42,484 nt of DNA from an uncultured Alphaproteobacteria bacterium. Lineage in GTDB: Bacteria > Pseudomonadota > Alphaproteobacteria > Methylaequorales > Methylaequoraceae. The notes under the pieces were generated by a model. That model worked only from the letters and a program-made list of their open reading frames with translations, was not told the origin of the DNA and did not search any database. Positions within the stretch are counted from its first letter, which is position 1; every line of letters begins with the position of its first letter. The stretch covers positions 1 to 42,484 of the forward strand of contig CACCPY010000011.1 in assembly GCA_902547955.1 (NCBI GenBank), given 5' to 3'. This document shows, piece by piece, positions 1 to 8,778 of the stretch. The position numbers and the translations under genes are program-made.

Positions 1-493
1 AAACATTTTTTGACAACTTTTTAAGAGATTCCTGCATAAATTTTGAATTATGAGTTTTTTTTAAACTTTTTTTTATTCTGTGTTCAGTAAAGAAAATAGT
101 TTTTGATAAAATTTCCTTTTTCAATTCATTTTTTATTTTTTCTTCAACTTGTTTTGAATTTTTATCAAAGGTATTTTGTTTTCTTAATGAAATAACGCGT
201 AATTCCTCATTAACATTTTTCTCTATTCTTTTAATCTCGGTTAAGGTATCTAATTTGAGTTGTTCAATTTTCTCTAAATTAATTTTTAGATTTTCCTCTT
301 GTTCTCTATGAAGCTTTTCAGCTTCATTTTTAAGCCTTTGTGCCTCATCAATTTTATTTTTTAGATCGTCTATTTTTTTATTAAGATTATCTGATATTTG
401 AGATTTGACTGGCTTGAATATAAGTATAATGAAAAGCAGAAAAGAAATCGCTACCCAAATTGTTGCATCATCTAAAATTGATAAATCAATCAT
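1..493 (-). CDS. atpF: F0F1 ATP synthase subunit b, partial (3' end outside window)
   Basis: Peripheral stalk subunit b of the membrane ATP synthase. The 164 codons present begin MIDLSILDDATIWVAISFLL, giving one N-terminal membrane segment (about residues 10-30) followed by a long charged helix rich in Lys and Glu, as expected for the stator coiled coil. No stop occurs before the left edge, so the gene continues outside the window. Its ATG overlaps the stop of the b' gene by 4 bp (ATGA at 490-493), indicating translational coupling. The identity rests on architecture and on its position directly after c and b' genes; b subunits are poorly conserved in sequence. Confidence 0.88.
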   Translation of the reverse strand, partial: MIDLSILDDATIWVAISFLLFIILIFKPVKSQISDNLNKKIDDLKNKIDEAQRLKNEAEKLHREQEENLKINLEKIEQLKLDTLTEIKRIEKNVNEELRVISLRKQNTFDKNSKQVEEKIKNELKKEILSKTIFFTEHRIKKSLKKTHNSKFMQESLKKLSKNV

Positions 494-1050
494 TTGGGAT
501 CCTTTTGAAATTTTTCGAAGTCATCAAGTGAAGATTTACTTTTTTCACCGAGAATTTTCTCAAAAATTTGATCTGATAATGCGATTACAATTTCTGGAAT
601 TTTTTTCTCAATCTTAGTTTTTGAAATTGTTAGATCTTTTATAACAACTTCTCTTTTTTTCTCATATTCGACATCTAATGAAGAAATTTTTTTATCGAGA
701 ATAGCTTTGTTTTCATTAATGGCTTTGTTAATTTGAATATTAGAATTTTCCTTTTCTTTACTCATTTCATTATTGATTTTTTGTATAATATTTTCCATAG
801 ATTGATTTATAGATTTTGATTCTGACAAAAGTTTATCAATAGTTTCATCTCTTCTATTTCGAATTTTTTTTATTTTAGGTATGAATATTGAGTTAATGAT
901 AAAAAAAAGAAATGTGAAAAAAATTAGTAGCCAAAATAATTGTGAGCTGAATGATTCTGGGTTTAGTTGTGGCATACCGCCTTTCCCTTCAGCACTGTAA
1001 GAACCTCGAAAACTAATAAGAATAACTAACGTGAGTAAAAATCTACTCAT
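490..1050 (-). CDS. atpF': F0F1 ATP synthase subunit b' (second stalk subunit)
   Basis: Second, divergent peripheral stalk subunit (b'), typical of alphaproteobacteria and photosynthetic bacteria, pairing with b to hold F1 against the c ring. The N-terminus MSRFLLTLVILISFRGSYSA looks like a signal or first hydrophobic segment, followed by MPQLNPESFSSQLFWLLIFF, a membrane helix of the b' type, then a long Lys/Glu-rich coiled coil to the end (186 aa). I prefer the ATG at 1050; a TTG at 1059 would add three residues and overlap the atpE stop (TTGA). It lies between atpE and atpF in the standard alphaproteobacterial order. The extended hydrophobic N-terminus could be processed or retained; sequence alone does not say. 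Confidence 0.86.
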   Translation of the reverse strand: MSRFLLTLVILISFRGSYSAEGKGGMPQLNPESFSSQLFWLLIFFTFLFFIINSIFIPKIKKIRNRRDETIDKLLSESKSINQSMENIIQKINNEMSKEKENSNIQINKAINENKAILDKKISSLDVEYEKKREVVIKDLTISKTKIEKKIPEIVIALSDQIFEKILGEKSKSSLDDFEKFQKDPK

Positions 1051-1055
1051 AACAC

Positions 1056-1283
1056 TCAAAAAACGAAGAGTAATAATAAAGCAATAATTAATGCAAAAAG
1101 TGCTAGAGCTTCAACCAATGCAAATCCAAGCATTGTCATTGTAAAAACATGCTCTCTTGCTTCAGGGTTTCTTCCGACAGCCGTAATAAAGGCTGAGAAA
1201 ATAGAACCTATTCCAATTCCTGATCCAATTACACCAAGAACGGCTATACCAGCACCTAGTAGTTTTGCAGATTCAATATCCAT
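1056..1283 (-). CDS. atpE: F0F1 ATP synthase subunit c
   Basis: Proteolipid of the rotating c ring, 75 aa, two transmembrane helices joined by the polar RNP loop (residues 38-40). The ion-binding carboxylate is Glu58 in LGFALVEALALF; the residues around it are of the ordinary proton type, without the Gln/Ser ligands of sodium-binding rings. The first helix carries the glycine-rich packing motif (GSGIGIGS). An AAAGGAG ribosome-binding site lies 7 nt upstream of the ATG, the strongest Shine-Dalgarno in this operon, consistent with the high copy number of c per complex. The gene sits between atpB and the b' gene. Confidence 0.97.
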   Translation of the reverse strand: MDIESAKLLGAGIAVLGVIGSGIGIGSIFSAFITAVGRNPEAREHVFTMTMLGFALVEALALFALIIALLLLFVF

Positions 1284-1290
1284 AAGTTTA

Positions 1291-1297
1291 CTCCTTT
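1291..1297 (-). promoter_or_regulatory. Strong ribosome-binding site of atpE
   Basis: Reads AAAGGAG on the minus strand, 7 nt before the atpE ATG, inside the 26-bp gap to atpB. Neighbouring F0 genes have weak or no such site, so this probably raises translation of the c subunit, which is needed in many copies per complex (inference). Confidence 0.7.
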
Positions 1298-1309
1298 AGT
1301 TGTTAAATA

Positions 1310-2050
1310 TTAATGTAAATGTATTGCATCATTTATATACAAACAAGTTAATATTGCAAATACATAAGCTTGGAGAAAGGCGATAACTATTTCAAGGCCA
1401 GTCAATGCTATTAAAAAGGCAACTGGTAATGCACCTCCTATAATAAAACTATTAGCTCCTAATACAAAGACAAATCCCCCAATAACTTTTAGCAGAGTGT
1501 GCCCAGCCATCATATTTGCAAAAAGTCTAACCGACAGGCTTACTGGTCTAGATAAATATGAAATTACTTCAATTGGAACAAGTAAAATCAGCATTGCCTT
1601 TGGAACACCACTTGGTGCAAAAAATCCAAGAAACTTAAATAACCCATGTTTAAAGATAGCTATAAATGTAACTAAAATAAAAATGAAGAATGAGATTGCA
1701 AAAGTGACTATTATATGGCTTGTCCAAGTGAAGCTGTATGGAAGCATACCTAAGAGATTTCCAAGTAAAATAAACATGAACAAAGAAAAAATGAAAGATA
1801 AATATTTCATTCCCTCTTTTCCAATATTATCACCTATCATACCAGCAATGAATTCATATGATAATTCAACTAACGTCTGACTTTTACTAGGAATAATTGA
1901 TGAATTTTTTAAACCTATTGATAGAAATAGTATTATTAATAAAACTGTAGCTAACATTGCCAAAGAGGAGTTTGTAAAGGAGATATCATACCCAAATACC
2001 TCTATGGGCACGATGGTTTTAATTTCAAACTGAGATAGTGGACTTGCCAT
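1310..2050 (-). CDS. atpB: F0F1 ATP synthase subunit a
   Basis: Static membrane subunit that forms the proton half-channels facing the c ring. The 246-aa protein is strongly hydrophobic with five to six predicted membrane helices. The essential arginine is Arg175 in SLSVRLFANMMAGH, and the LLGNLLGMLPY motif (about 96-106) and the C-terminal QAYVFAILTCLYINDA helix are typical of AtpB. Length matches the alphaproteobacterial family (about 245-250 aa). It lies 12 bp after atpI and 26 bp before atpE. Confidence 0.97.
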   Translation of the reverse strand: MASPLSQFEIKTIVPIEVFGYDISFTNSSLAMLATVLLIILFLSIGLKNSSIIPSKSQTLVELSYEFIAGMIGDNIGKEGMKYLSFIFSLFMFILLGNLLGMLPYSFTWTSHIIVTFAISFFIFILVTFIAIFKHGLFKFLGFFAPSGVPKAMLILLVPIEVISYLSRPVSLSVRLFANMMAGHTLLKVIGGFVFVLGANSFIIGGALPVAFLIALTGLEIVIAFLQAYVFAILTCLYINDAIHLH

Positions 2051-2062
2051 GTTTATATTTTT

Positions 2063-2332
2063 TTACTTAAGTTTACTCATGTATCTAATAATATTATAAA
2101 ATCCAGTGATCACCCCTAATAGCAAAAAAATAATAAAAAATATAGGGTGTGTTGAAAAAATTTTATCTATGCCCAGACCTATAAAAATTGAAACAATAAT
2201 TGTGGAAACAAGATCCACACTAATCCTTATCCCTACATTAAGATTTTTCGGTGAGTGATTTTGTTTATTTGTTTTATTTTTTTCTTCTAAAATTTTGATT
2301 TTTTCCTTTAACTTAACTTCTTTGTTTTGCAT
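2063..2332 (-). CDS. atpI: AtpI-like F0 accessory protein
   Basis: Small membrane protein (89 aa) placed first in the F0 gene run, matching AtpI/AtpQ-type assembly factors that help c-ring or F0 assembly. A charged Lys/Glu/Asn-rich N-terminus is followed by two membrane segments (about residues 35-58 and 62-82), with GLGIDKIFSTHPIFFIIFLL containing the family's G-x-x-x-D pattern. I chose the ATG at 2332, one base after the smc stop codon; an in-frame ATG at 2365 would lie inside smc and add 11 residues. The function is inferred from position and topology more than from strong motifs. Confidence 0.8.
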   Translation of the reverse strand: MQNKEVKLKEKIKILEEKNKTNKQNHSPKNLNVGIRISVDLVSTIIVSIFIGLGIDKIFSTHPIFFIIFLLLGVITGFYNIIRYMSKLK

Positions 2333-2333
2333 T

Positions 2334-5300
2334 TTAAACAGCTTCTTTAAAATTATCTTTGTCAAAGTCTACTGAAACAACATCAGAAATTCCTTTCTGG
2401 GCCATTGTAACACCATAAACTCTGTCAATTGATGACATTGTGAATTTGTGATGTGTAATGATCAAAAACTTAGTTTTTGTGTTACTTTTTAATTCAGCTA
2501 AAATTTTACAAAATTTTTCAACATTTATATCATCTAAGGCCGCATCAACCTCATCCAATATACAGATGGGTGAAGGGTTGATCAAAAAAATAGAAAAAAT
2601 TAATGAAATAGCAGTTAATGTTTTTTCACCCCCAGACAATAAACTAATGTTAGATAATTTTTTACCAGGAGGTCTCGCAAATATCTCTAATCCGGTTTGT
2701 AGGGGGTCATCTGATTTAACCAACTCTAACTTTGCCTCTCCACCATTAAATAATTTTTTAAATAAATCTGAGAAATTTTTGTTAACTTTTTCAAATGCTG
2801 ATAGTAATCTATTTTTACCTTCAGAATTAATTTTATTGATTGCTAATCTGAGTTTTTCTATTGCCTGCTCCAAATCATTTTTTTCTAATTCAATTTCTTC
2901 GATTAAAGTTTCTATTTCTTTTTCCTCAATTTTAGCTCTTAGGTTGACTGGACCCATTTGTTCTCTTTGAAATAACATTTTCTCTAGATATTTATTTATA
3001 TCTTCAGTATTTTTTGGTTTAGCATTTTTAAAACTCTCACTATTTTCAATATCTTCAGGTTGTTTTTTTGATCTTTCAAAAATAATATTTCTCAGCTCTT
3101 TTTCCTTTTCCCTAAAACCGTTAAATAAACCTTCAATCCTTGTAATTTCATTTCTAGTATTTTCTCTTTTGTTATTAAGTTGAACAATTTTATCTTCATC
3201 TTTGCTTAATTCTAATGAAATGGTTTGATATATTTCTAAGAGTTTTTTGTGCTCATTTTTAAATTGATTGAAAATACCCAAATTGTTTTCAATTTCTTTT
3301 TTTAGTTCATAAGGCTGAGCCTTGAGTTTTTCTTTTTCTTGAAGATAAACTTTTTCTCTTTGTTCTAAAGTCTCAACCTGCTTTTTAATTTGCTCAAGAT
3401 TTAATGTAGTTTTTTTCATATCACTTTCTAAATATGATTCATTTAATTCTTCTTTAACTATAAGTTCTTTTATTGTGATGATTTCGTTTCTTTTTTCTTC
3501 AATTTTTTTATCCAAATCTTGAATTTTTTTTTCTACAATTTTTTTTTCATTTTTTCCCTTTGAGTCATCACTTTTTAAAAGCAGATCTTCTTTATTTTTA
3601 ATTGATTTAAGCTCCTCAGTCGTATCCTTGTATAAATTATTAAGTTCATTAATTTTTTCGTGAAATTTGTCAGCATCATATTTCAATATTGAGTTTTTTT
3701 CCCTTTCAGAAGATATTTTTGAAATTAAAGTATCTAAATTTAAATAAAGAGTCTCTAAATTTTTATTTTCTAAAAAATTAGTCTCATCTATTTCTTCTTT
3801 GAATTTTAAGTGCTTTTCTTTTTTTTTGTTTTGTATAGATAACGTTTGTTCTAACGATTTCTTTTCTTCATCAAGTTTGTTGATTTTCAATTGTGAATCA
3901 ATTATTTTTTTATTTTGTAAATTTTCTTCTGAAATAAAACCGTCCCACCTCCATAAGTTTCCCCTTTTATCAACGAGAGATTGCCCTACTTTAAGTTCTT
4001 TTTGATTTTTTAAAGCTTCTGCGGCATTATTTACAATACCAATTTGAGATAAAATCAGAGACAGTTCTTCAGGTCCTTTAACATAGTTTGCTAGTGAATT
4101 ATTAATGGGCTCTAAATTCTCAACGCTTTTTTTTACCCACATTTTTCCAGATTTTTTTATTGTTGCATCAAGTTCATACATTAGAGAAGCATAAACTGCA
4201 TTTTCGTAACCTGTTTTTATCTTTATAAGGTTAAGAATTGTATCTTTTGATGAATTAGCACTACCAATTAGTTGATTAAGAGTTTTAATTTCCGTAATAA
4301 TCTCTGTAAGTCTTTTTGAGGACTCTTTAACTTCATTTTCTAGCGTTTCAGATATTTGCTTTTGTTTTTTTGATTCATCAAAACCTTTTGATATTCTATT
4401 TTTTAATGTGTAAATACTTTTTTCAAAGTCTTTTTTCTCATTATCAAGTTTATTAAGATTTAATTCATTTTTTGAAAACGTATTTTCAATATTTTTAAGA
4501 TTATTTTTAATTTTATTAATTTCTTCTACAATAGTTTGTTTTTTTGTAACAAGATTTATTTTTTCTTCCTTAAGATTATCTGATTTAAATTCATCGCCTA
4601 GAGTCAGTTGAATTTCATTTACAAATATAGTTTCTAGCTGTTTGAGTTCGTTTTTTAAATTCGTTTCATCAATGTATAGTTGCGTTAATTTTTCTTTAAG
4701 AGAATGTAAACTCTTCTTTTGTTTAATTTTTTCTTTGATATTTACTGCATATAAGCTTAATTCCTTGTATTTTTTTTGCTCTAAATTTTTGTCATTTAAT
4801 ATAGTATTTAAAAATTTATTTATTTCATCGGTCTTATTTTGAATTCCCTCTAATTTATTTTGAAGATTATTAATTTGATTTTCTGTTGAAAAAATACTTC
4901 TGTTAACCTCTTCTTTTTTTTGATTAATGTTTTTTAGTTTGTTTTTATGTAAATTAACTATTTCGCTTTGATTATTTGTTTGTTCTATTAACACTTTCAA
5001 ACTTTTCTTGTACTCTTCTATCTTAAGTTTATGTTCAGTTATATTTTGAATATTTTCTTTCCACTCTGACATTAATAATACAGATTGATAAAATCTGATT
5101 GTCTGTGACAAATGCTCGTATCTCTCTGCCTGACGTGACTGTCTAGATAGTGACCTTTTTTGTTCAACTAAATTATTAAGATTTATTTCGAGCTTATCTA
5201 AATTAATCTCTGTTGATTGTAGCTTTAATTCAGATTCATGTCTTCTGGCTTGAAGACCTGAAGTTCCTGCTGCGTCTTCAAGAATAATTTTTCTTTCAAT

Positions 5301-5774
5301 AGGTTTAAAGTTAATAATTTGATCAATATTGCCCTGACTAATAATTGAACTAGATCTTGGACCACTTCCTGAATCATAGAATAATATGCTTATATCTTTA
5401 GCTCTGACGTCTCTATTATTAATTTTATAAAATGACCCAACTCCTCTTTCTAAAGTTCTGGAAATTATTACTCTTTTATCGTTTGTGGGAATGTTTTGAA
5501 TATCTCCTTGAAAATCATCAAGTTCAATCGATACTTCAGCGAAGTTTTTAGCGGGTAAATTTTGGGTTCCATTAAATATTATATCATCCATAGCACCTGA
5601 TCTAAGACTCTTAGACGAGGTTTCACCCATTACCCATCTAATGGCTTCAAATATATTAGATTTTCCACATCCGTTAGGACCAATTATCCCAGTAACTCCA
5701 TCCTCTATGAGAATTTCTGTCGGGTGTGCAAAAGATTTAAAACCTGAGATCTTTAATTTTTTTACAGTAAACAA
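2334..5774 (-). CDS. smc: Chromosome segregation protein SMC
   Basis: Structural maintenance of chromosomes ATPase (1146 aa, normal size), which dimerises and with ScpA/ScpB organises and segregates the nucleoid. The N-terminal head has Walker A GPNGCGKS (32-39) and the R-loop region LRSGAMDDIIFNGT; two long Lys/Glu/Asn-rich coiled coils flank a hinge around residues 510-620. The C-terminal head has the ABC signature LLSGGEKTLTA and Walker B CILDEVDAALDD. The only start that keeps the N-terminal strand (FTVKKLKISGFKSFA) is a TTG, one base after the dsbA stop, which suggests coupled translation. The last codons run directly into atpI. Confidence 0.97.
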   Translation of the reverse strand: MFTVKKLKISGFKSFAHPTEILIEDGVTGIIGPNGCGKSNIFEAIRWVMGETSSKSLRSGAMDDIIFNGTQNLPAKNFAEVSIELDDFQGDIQNIPTNDKRVIISRTLERGVGSFYKINNRDVRAKDISILFYDSGSGPRSSSIISQGNIDQIINFKPIERKIILEDAAGTSGLQARRHESELKLQSTEINLDKLEINLNNLVEQKRSLSRQSRQAERYEHLSQTIRFYQSVLLMSEWKENIQNITEHKLKIEEYKKSLKVLIEQTNNQSEIVNLHKNKLKNINQKKEEVNRSIFSTENQINNLQNKLEGIQNKTDEINKFLNTILNDKNLEQKKYKELSLYAVNIKEKIKQKKSLHSLKEKLTQLYIDETNLKNELKQLETIFVNEIQLTLGDEFKSDNLKEEKINLVTKKQTIVEEINKIKNNLKNIENTFSKNELNLNKLDNEKKDFEKSIYTLKNRISKGFDESKKQKQISETLENEVKESSKRLTEIITEIKTLNQLIGSANSSKDTILNLIKIKTGYENAVYASLMYELDATIKKSGKMWVKKSVENLEPINNSLANYVKGPEELSLILSQIGIVNNAAEALKNQKELKVGQSLVDKRGNLWRWDGFISEENLQNKKIIDSQLKINKLDEEKKSLEQTLSIQNKKKEKHLKFKEEIDETNFLENKNLETLYLNLDTLISKISSEREKNSILKYDADKFHEKINELNNLYKDTTEELKSIKNKEDLLLKSDDSKGKNEKKIVEKKIQDLDKKIEEKRNEIITIKELIVKEELNESYLESDMKKTTLNLEQIKKQVETLEQREKVYLQEKEKLKAQPYELKKEIENNLGIFNQFKNEHKKLLEIYQTISLELSKDEDKIVQLNNKRENTRNEITRIEGLFNGFREKEKELRNIIFERSKKQPEDIENSESFKNAKPKNTEDINKYLEKMLFQREQMGPVNLRAKIEEKEIETLIEEIELEKNDLEQAIEKLRLAINKINSEGKNRLLSAFEKVNKNFSDLFKKLFNGGEAKLELVKSDDPLQTGLEIFARPPGKKLSNISLLSGGEKTLTAISLIFSIFLINPSPICILDEVDAALDDINVEKFCKILAELKSNTKTKFLIITHHKFTMSSIDRVYGVTMAQKGISDVVSVDFDKDNFKEAV

Positions 5775-5775
5775 T

Positions 5776-6405
5776 TTAATTCAAAAGTGTATTGATTTTT
5801 AACTTAAGTGCTTCAAAAGTTAGGTCGCCATCATATTTTTCGCCATTGATATACAAAGTTGGTGTCGCTTTGATATCAAACTTTTTAGATGCATTTAGTC
5901 TTTGTTTAAGAATACCATCTTCAATAGATTTGTTACCAACACAAACCTTAATTTCATCATTCTTAAGCCCGCCAAGTTTTGCTATTTTCAATAAAGATCT
6001 AAACGGATCTTCCGTTCTGGTCCAATCCTTTTGTTTACTATATAAAACCTTCAAAAAACTGAAAAACTTTTTCTCTCCTGAACATCTAGCAATAACGGAA
6101 GCTTTTAAAGCAAATTTATCTAGGGGAAAATCTTGGTATATGAAAGAAACTTTTCCTGTATCAATAAATTCCTTTTTAATCTTTGGAAACACTTCGTTGT
6201 GAAACTTGGCACAGTGTCCACAGGTAAGAGAAGCAAATTCTATGATTTCAATATTAGCTTCTTCTGTCCCTATTTTTTTTTCTTTGAGAGCTTCAATAGT
6301 ATCAACTATTCTTGCTCTAGCATCTGTAAAGCTTAAACAAAAAAATGAAAACAACAAAACTAATGAGAATGGTAGTTTGAATTTTTTCATACCTTTTTTT
6401 ACCAT
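5776..6405 (-). CDS. DsbA-family periplasmic thiol:disulfide oxidoreductase
   Basis: Thioredoxin-fold oxidoreductase of the DsbA/BdbD (Thioredoxin_4) type, exported to the periplasm. After an N-terminal signal sequence (hydrophobic LPFSLVLLFSFFCLSFTDA, cleavage near ARA), the active site is C-G-H-C (Cys62, Cys65) in FASLTCGHCAKFH and the cis-proline loop is KATPTLYINGEKY near residue 180. It likely introduces disulfides into exported proteins such as the nearby EipB-like and FAS1 proteins (inference). The start could also be the ATG at 6390 (MKKFKLPFS), five codons downstream; neither has a good Shine-Dalgarno. Placement between dciA and smc is a common alphaproteobacterial arrangement. Confidence 0.92.
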   Translation of the reverse strand: MVKKGMKKFKLPFSLVLLFSFFCLSFTDARARIVDTIEALKEKKIGTEEANIEIIEFASLTCGHCAKFHNEVFPKIKKEFIDTGKVSFIYQDFPLDKFALKASVIARCSGEKKFFSFLKVLYSKQKDWTRTEDPFRSLLKIAKLGGLKNDEIKVCVGNKSIEDGILKQRLNASKKFDIKATPTLYINGEKYDGDLTFEALKLKINTLLN

Positions 6406-6411
6406 AAATAG

Positions 6412-6714
6412 TTAATTTTGTAATGATTTTTTAAACTTTATGACATCAATGAATTCAGTTGAGAAAAACGTATTTATTTTTTTTTTTAAGCTTTCCGAGG
6501 AGTAACTTAATTCTAGTAAATCATTTTCGTAGGACTCAATGATTAAGATATTTTTTTTATTAATTTTTTTTAATCCGTAAACAAAACACTTATCAGAAAA
6601 GTTTTTTCCTACAACTTGTTTCCAATTTGCTTTTAATTCCAGTAAATTAGAATTTTGCTTCAATGACTTAAATATTTTTGGAATTAAACTTGAAATTTTT
6701 TTTGCTTTAGACAT
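6412..6714 (-). CDS. DUF721/DciA-family protein
   Basis: A 100-aa protein of the DUF721 family, which includes DciA, the helicase operator that assists DnaB loading in bacteria lacking DnaC/DnaI. The family hallmark is visible as NWKQVVGKNFSDKC (W..vvG), followed by the beta segment ILIIESYENDLLELSYSSE and a short C-terminal helix. It is the first gene of the minus-strand run dciA-dsbA-smc-atp and starts only 13 bp from the divergent mutY start, so its promoter must lie inside mutY. Family assignment is good; the replication role is by homology only. Confidence 0.82.
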   Translation of the reverse strand: MSKAKKISSLIPKIFKSLKQNSNLLELKANWKQVVGKNFSDKCFVYGLKKINKKNILIIESYENDLLELSYSSESLKKKINTFFSTEFIDVIKFKKSLQN

Positions 6715-6727
6715 TCTAATTATTCCG

Positions 6728-7789
6728 ATGAATTACAAGTATAACATAGAAAAAAAATTTAAGAGACAATGGCAAAAAAAAATTATTAATTGGTATGAAA
6801 TAAATAAAAGAGATTTACCTTGGAGAAAAAGTAACAATCAAAATTTTTATAAAATATGGATCTCTGAGGTAATGCTTCAACAGACAATTGTCAAAACAGT
6901 TATCCCATATTACGAGAAGTTTATTAAAAAATGGCCGAACCTAAAATCTTTTTACAATGCATCACTTGATGAAATTCTACTTTATTGGCAGGGGTTAGGT
7001 TATTATCAAAGGGCTAGAAATCTATTTAAAGCAAAAGAATATCTAAAAAAAAACAAACTATTTATTAGCTCCTCTAATCTAAAACAAATACCTGGAATTG
7101 GTGACTACATTTCTTGTTCTATATCAGCTATATTAAAAAATGAAAACTGTGCTGTAGTTGATGGAAATATTAAAAGAATCATTAAGCGTGTTTTTAACTT
7201 GAATGAAAATAGTAAATTGTTCAAAAAACAAATTTACTACATTGCAAAAGAACTTACTCCTGATTTAAAAAATGGCATTTATTGTCAATCTTTGATGGAT
7301 TTTGCAAATTTAGTTTGTAAAGTAAAAAAGCCTTATTGTGAAAAGTGTATTGTTAAAAATTTATGCAAATTTGACGGAAAACAAAAAAAATTAAATAAAA
7401 AGCCAAAAATAAATAAGTTAGGTATTGGTTTTTTTATAAGAGAAAATAAAAATTTTTTAGTTGGTATTTCAAAAAAAAAACTCTTCCAAGGTCTATATTC
7501 AATACCTTTTTCGGATTTTATTAATAATAAAGAAAATACTGAGAAAGAATTAATTGATCGAATTATTTTGGATTGGATGTCCCTCCATAATATAAGTCAA
7601 AAGTATCAAATCTTGGGATACGTCAATCACATTTTTAGTCATTTTCATTTGAAACTATTTGTAGTTGATATAAAATTAAAAAGTAAAATCAACTTGGCCA
7701 ATTACAAATGGATGACGCATAGAGCTTATAATTCAAAACCAAAATCCTCATTAATGATGAAGGTAAAAAAACTAATGATATGTATATAG
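6728..7789 (+). CDS. mutY: A/G-specific adenine DNA glycosylase MutY
   Basis: Removes adenine mispaired with 8-oxoguanine. Domains in order: N-terminal helix-hairpin-helix glycosylase with catalytic Glu47 in WISEVMLQQT, helix-hairpin-helix LKQIPGIGDYISCS (118-131), catalytic Asp145 in CAVVDGNIKRI, and a complete 4Fe-4S loop C-x6-C-x2-C-x5-C (Cys197, 204, 207, 213). The C-terminal NUDIX-like lesion-recognition domain includes the GIGFFIRENKNFLVGI strand and VNHIFSHFHLKL, containing the F-S-H 8-oxoG contact motif. Length 353 aa is typical. It overlaps the next gene by 10 bp. Confidence 0.97.
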   Translation: MNYKYNIEKKFKRQWQKKIINWYEINKRDLPWRKSNNQNFYKIWISEVMLQQTIVKTVIPYYEKFIKKWPNLKSFYNASLDEILLYWQGLGYYQRARNLFKAKEYLKKNKLFISSSNLKQIPGIGDYISCSISAILKNENCAVVDGNIKRIIKRVFNLNENSKLFKKQIYYIAKELTPDLKNGIYCQSLMDFANLVCKVKKPYCEKCIVKNLCKFDGKQKKLNKKPKINKLGIGFFIRENKNFLVGISKKKLFQGLYSIPFSDFINNKENTEKELIDRIILDWMSLHNISQKYQILGYVNHIFSHFHLKLFVVDIKLKSKINLANYKWMTHRAYNSKPKSSLMMKVKKLMICI

Positions 7790-8112
7790 TAAAATTTTTT
7801 TTAATATTTTATTTTTTTAATTTTTTTACTTTACTAGCTGATGAAAGTGACTTATCTAACTCAGAAAGAGATCATGAAAAGGCTATTAGAGCAGTTAATG
7901 AGGGAGAAATTTTACCACTTGACGAAATTTTAAAAAAAGTAGGAGCTGAATTTGGGGGTAGAATAATTTCAATAAACTTAAAGGACAACGAAAAAGGTCT
8001 TTTTGGATGGGTGTATGATATTATGATAATTGGAGTAGATAACAATGTAAAACAGCTAAGGGTTGATGCTGGGACGTCAACAATCCTTTCAGTTCAATCA
8101 GGAGGTAACTAA
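7780..8112 (+). CDS. PepSY-domain exported protein
   Basis: A 110-aa protein with an N-terminal signal peptide (hydrophobic to about residue 20, TLLADES) followed by one PepSY-type domain: helix ERDHEKAIRAVNEGEILPLDE and strands GRIISINLKDNEKG, VYDIMIIG and KQLRVDAGTSTIL. PepSY proteins of this layout often sit with PhoPQ-type two-component systems and may bind or inhibit the sensor kinase in the periplasm; the small periplasmic regulator FeuN of the rhizobial FeuPQ system is a possible analogue (inference). Its stop overlaps the response regulator start (TAATG), and its last codons supply that gene's AGGAGG ribosome-binding site. Confidence 0.8.
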   Translation: MYIVKFFLIFYFFNFFTLLADESDLSNSERDHEKAIRAVNEGEILPLDEILKKVGAEFGGRIISINLKDNEKGLFGWVYDIMIIGVDNNVKQLRVDAGTSTILSVQSGGN

Positions 8113-8777
8113 TGAGAATATTAGTGATCGAAGATGACCCAAATTTAAAAGATCAGATAAAACAATCATTGGAAGATAGTGGTTATTCAGTCGATTCTGC
8201 AAACGATGGAGAAGAAGGTCATTTTCTAGGCGATACTGAACCATATGATGCAGTTGTACTTGACTTAGGTTTGCCAAAAGTTGATGGTATTTCTGTCCTT
8301 GAGAAATGGCGTAAAGATAAAAAAAATTTCCCTGTTTTAATTCTTACTGCCAGGGATCAGTGGAGTGACAAAGTCTCTGGTTTTGATGCTGGTGCAGATG
8401 ATTATGTTACCAAACCTTTTCAAATGGAAGAGCTGCTTGCAAGATTAAGAGCGTTAATAAGAAGGTCTGCTGGACATGCCTCATCAGATATAGCTTGTGG
8501 TCCACTTAAGATTGACACTAAATCCAACAAAGTTTTTTTGAATGGGACTAAATTAAAACTTACTTCACATGAATATAAAATTATTGAATACTTTCTACAT
8601 CACCAAGAGAAAGTAATCACAAGAACTGAATTAGTTGAGCATATTTATGATCAAGATTTTGACAGAGATTCAAATACAATAGAAGTTTTTATAGGAAGGT
8701 TAAGAAAAAAGTTAGGAATGAATCTTATTAAAACTGAAAGAGGCTACGGTTATAGATTGTCTGTAGATAAGGAATAA
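8112..8777 (+). CDS. OmpR/PhoP-family response regulator
   Basis: Two-domain DNA-binding response regulator, 221 aa. Receiver domain: acidic pair Glu7/Asp8/Asp9, phospho-acceptor Asp51 (AVVLDLGLPKVDG), Thr79 (LILTARD) and Lys101 (YVTKPFQ). C-terminal winged helix of the OmpR type: LTSHEYKIIEYFLHH, DRDSNTIEVFIGRLRKKLG and IKTERGYGYRL. A full Shine-Dalgarno (AGGAGG, 8100-8105) lies 6 nt upstream of the ATG. It is co-transcribed with the sensor kinase one base downstream. Closest subfamily by eye is PhoP/FeuP/QseB; the regulated genes cannot be told from this window. Confidence 0.95.
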   Translation: MRILVIEDDPNLKDQIKQSLEDSGYSVDSANDGEEGHFLGDTEPYDAVVLDLGLPKVDGISVLEKWRKDKKNFPVLILTARDQWSDKVSGFDAGADDYVTKPFQMEELLARLRALIRRSAGHASSDIACGPLKIDTKSNKVFLNGTKLKLTSHEYKIIEYFLHHQEKVITRTELVEHIYDQDFDRDSNTIEVFIGRLRKKLGMNLIKTERGYGYRLSVDKE

Positions 8778-8778
8778 A

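Noticed and set aside
1497-1880. 127-codon frame antisense to atpB
   Set aside because: Mirror of a strongly conserved membrane gene, no recognisable domains.
2458-2970. 170-codon plus-strand frame antisense to smc
   Set aside because: Shadow of the smc C-terminal ATPase region; no family features, low-complexity Ser/Asn/Phe composition.
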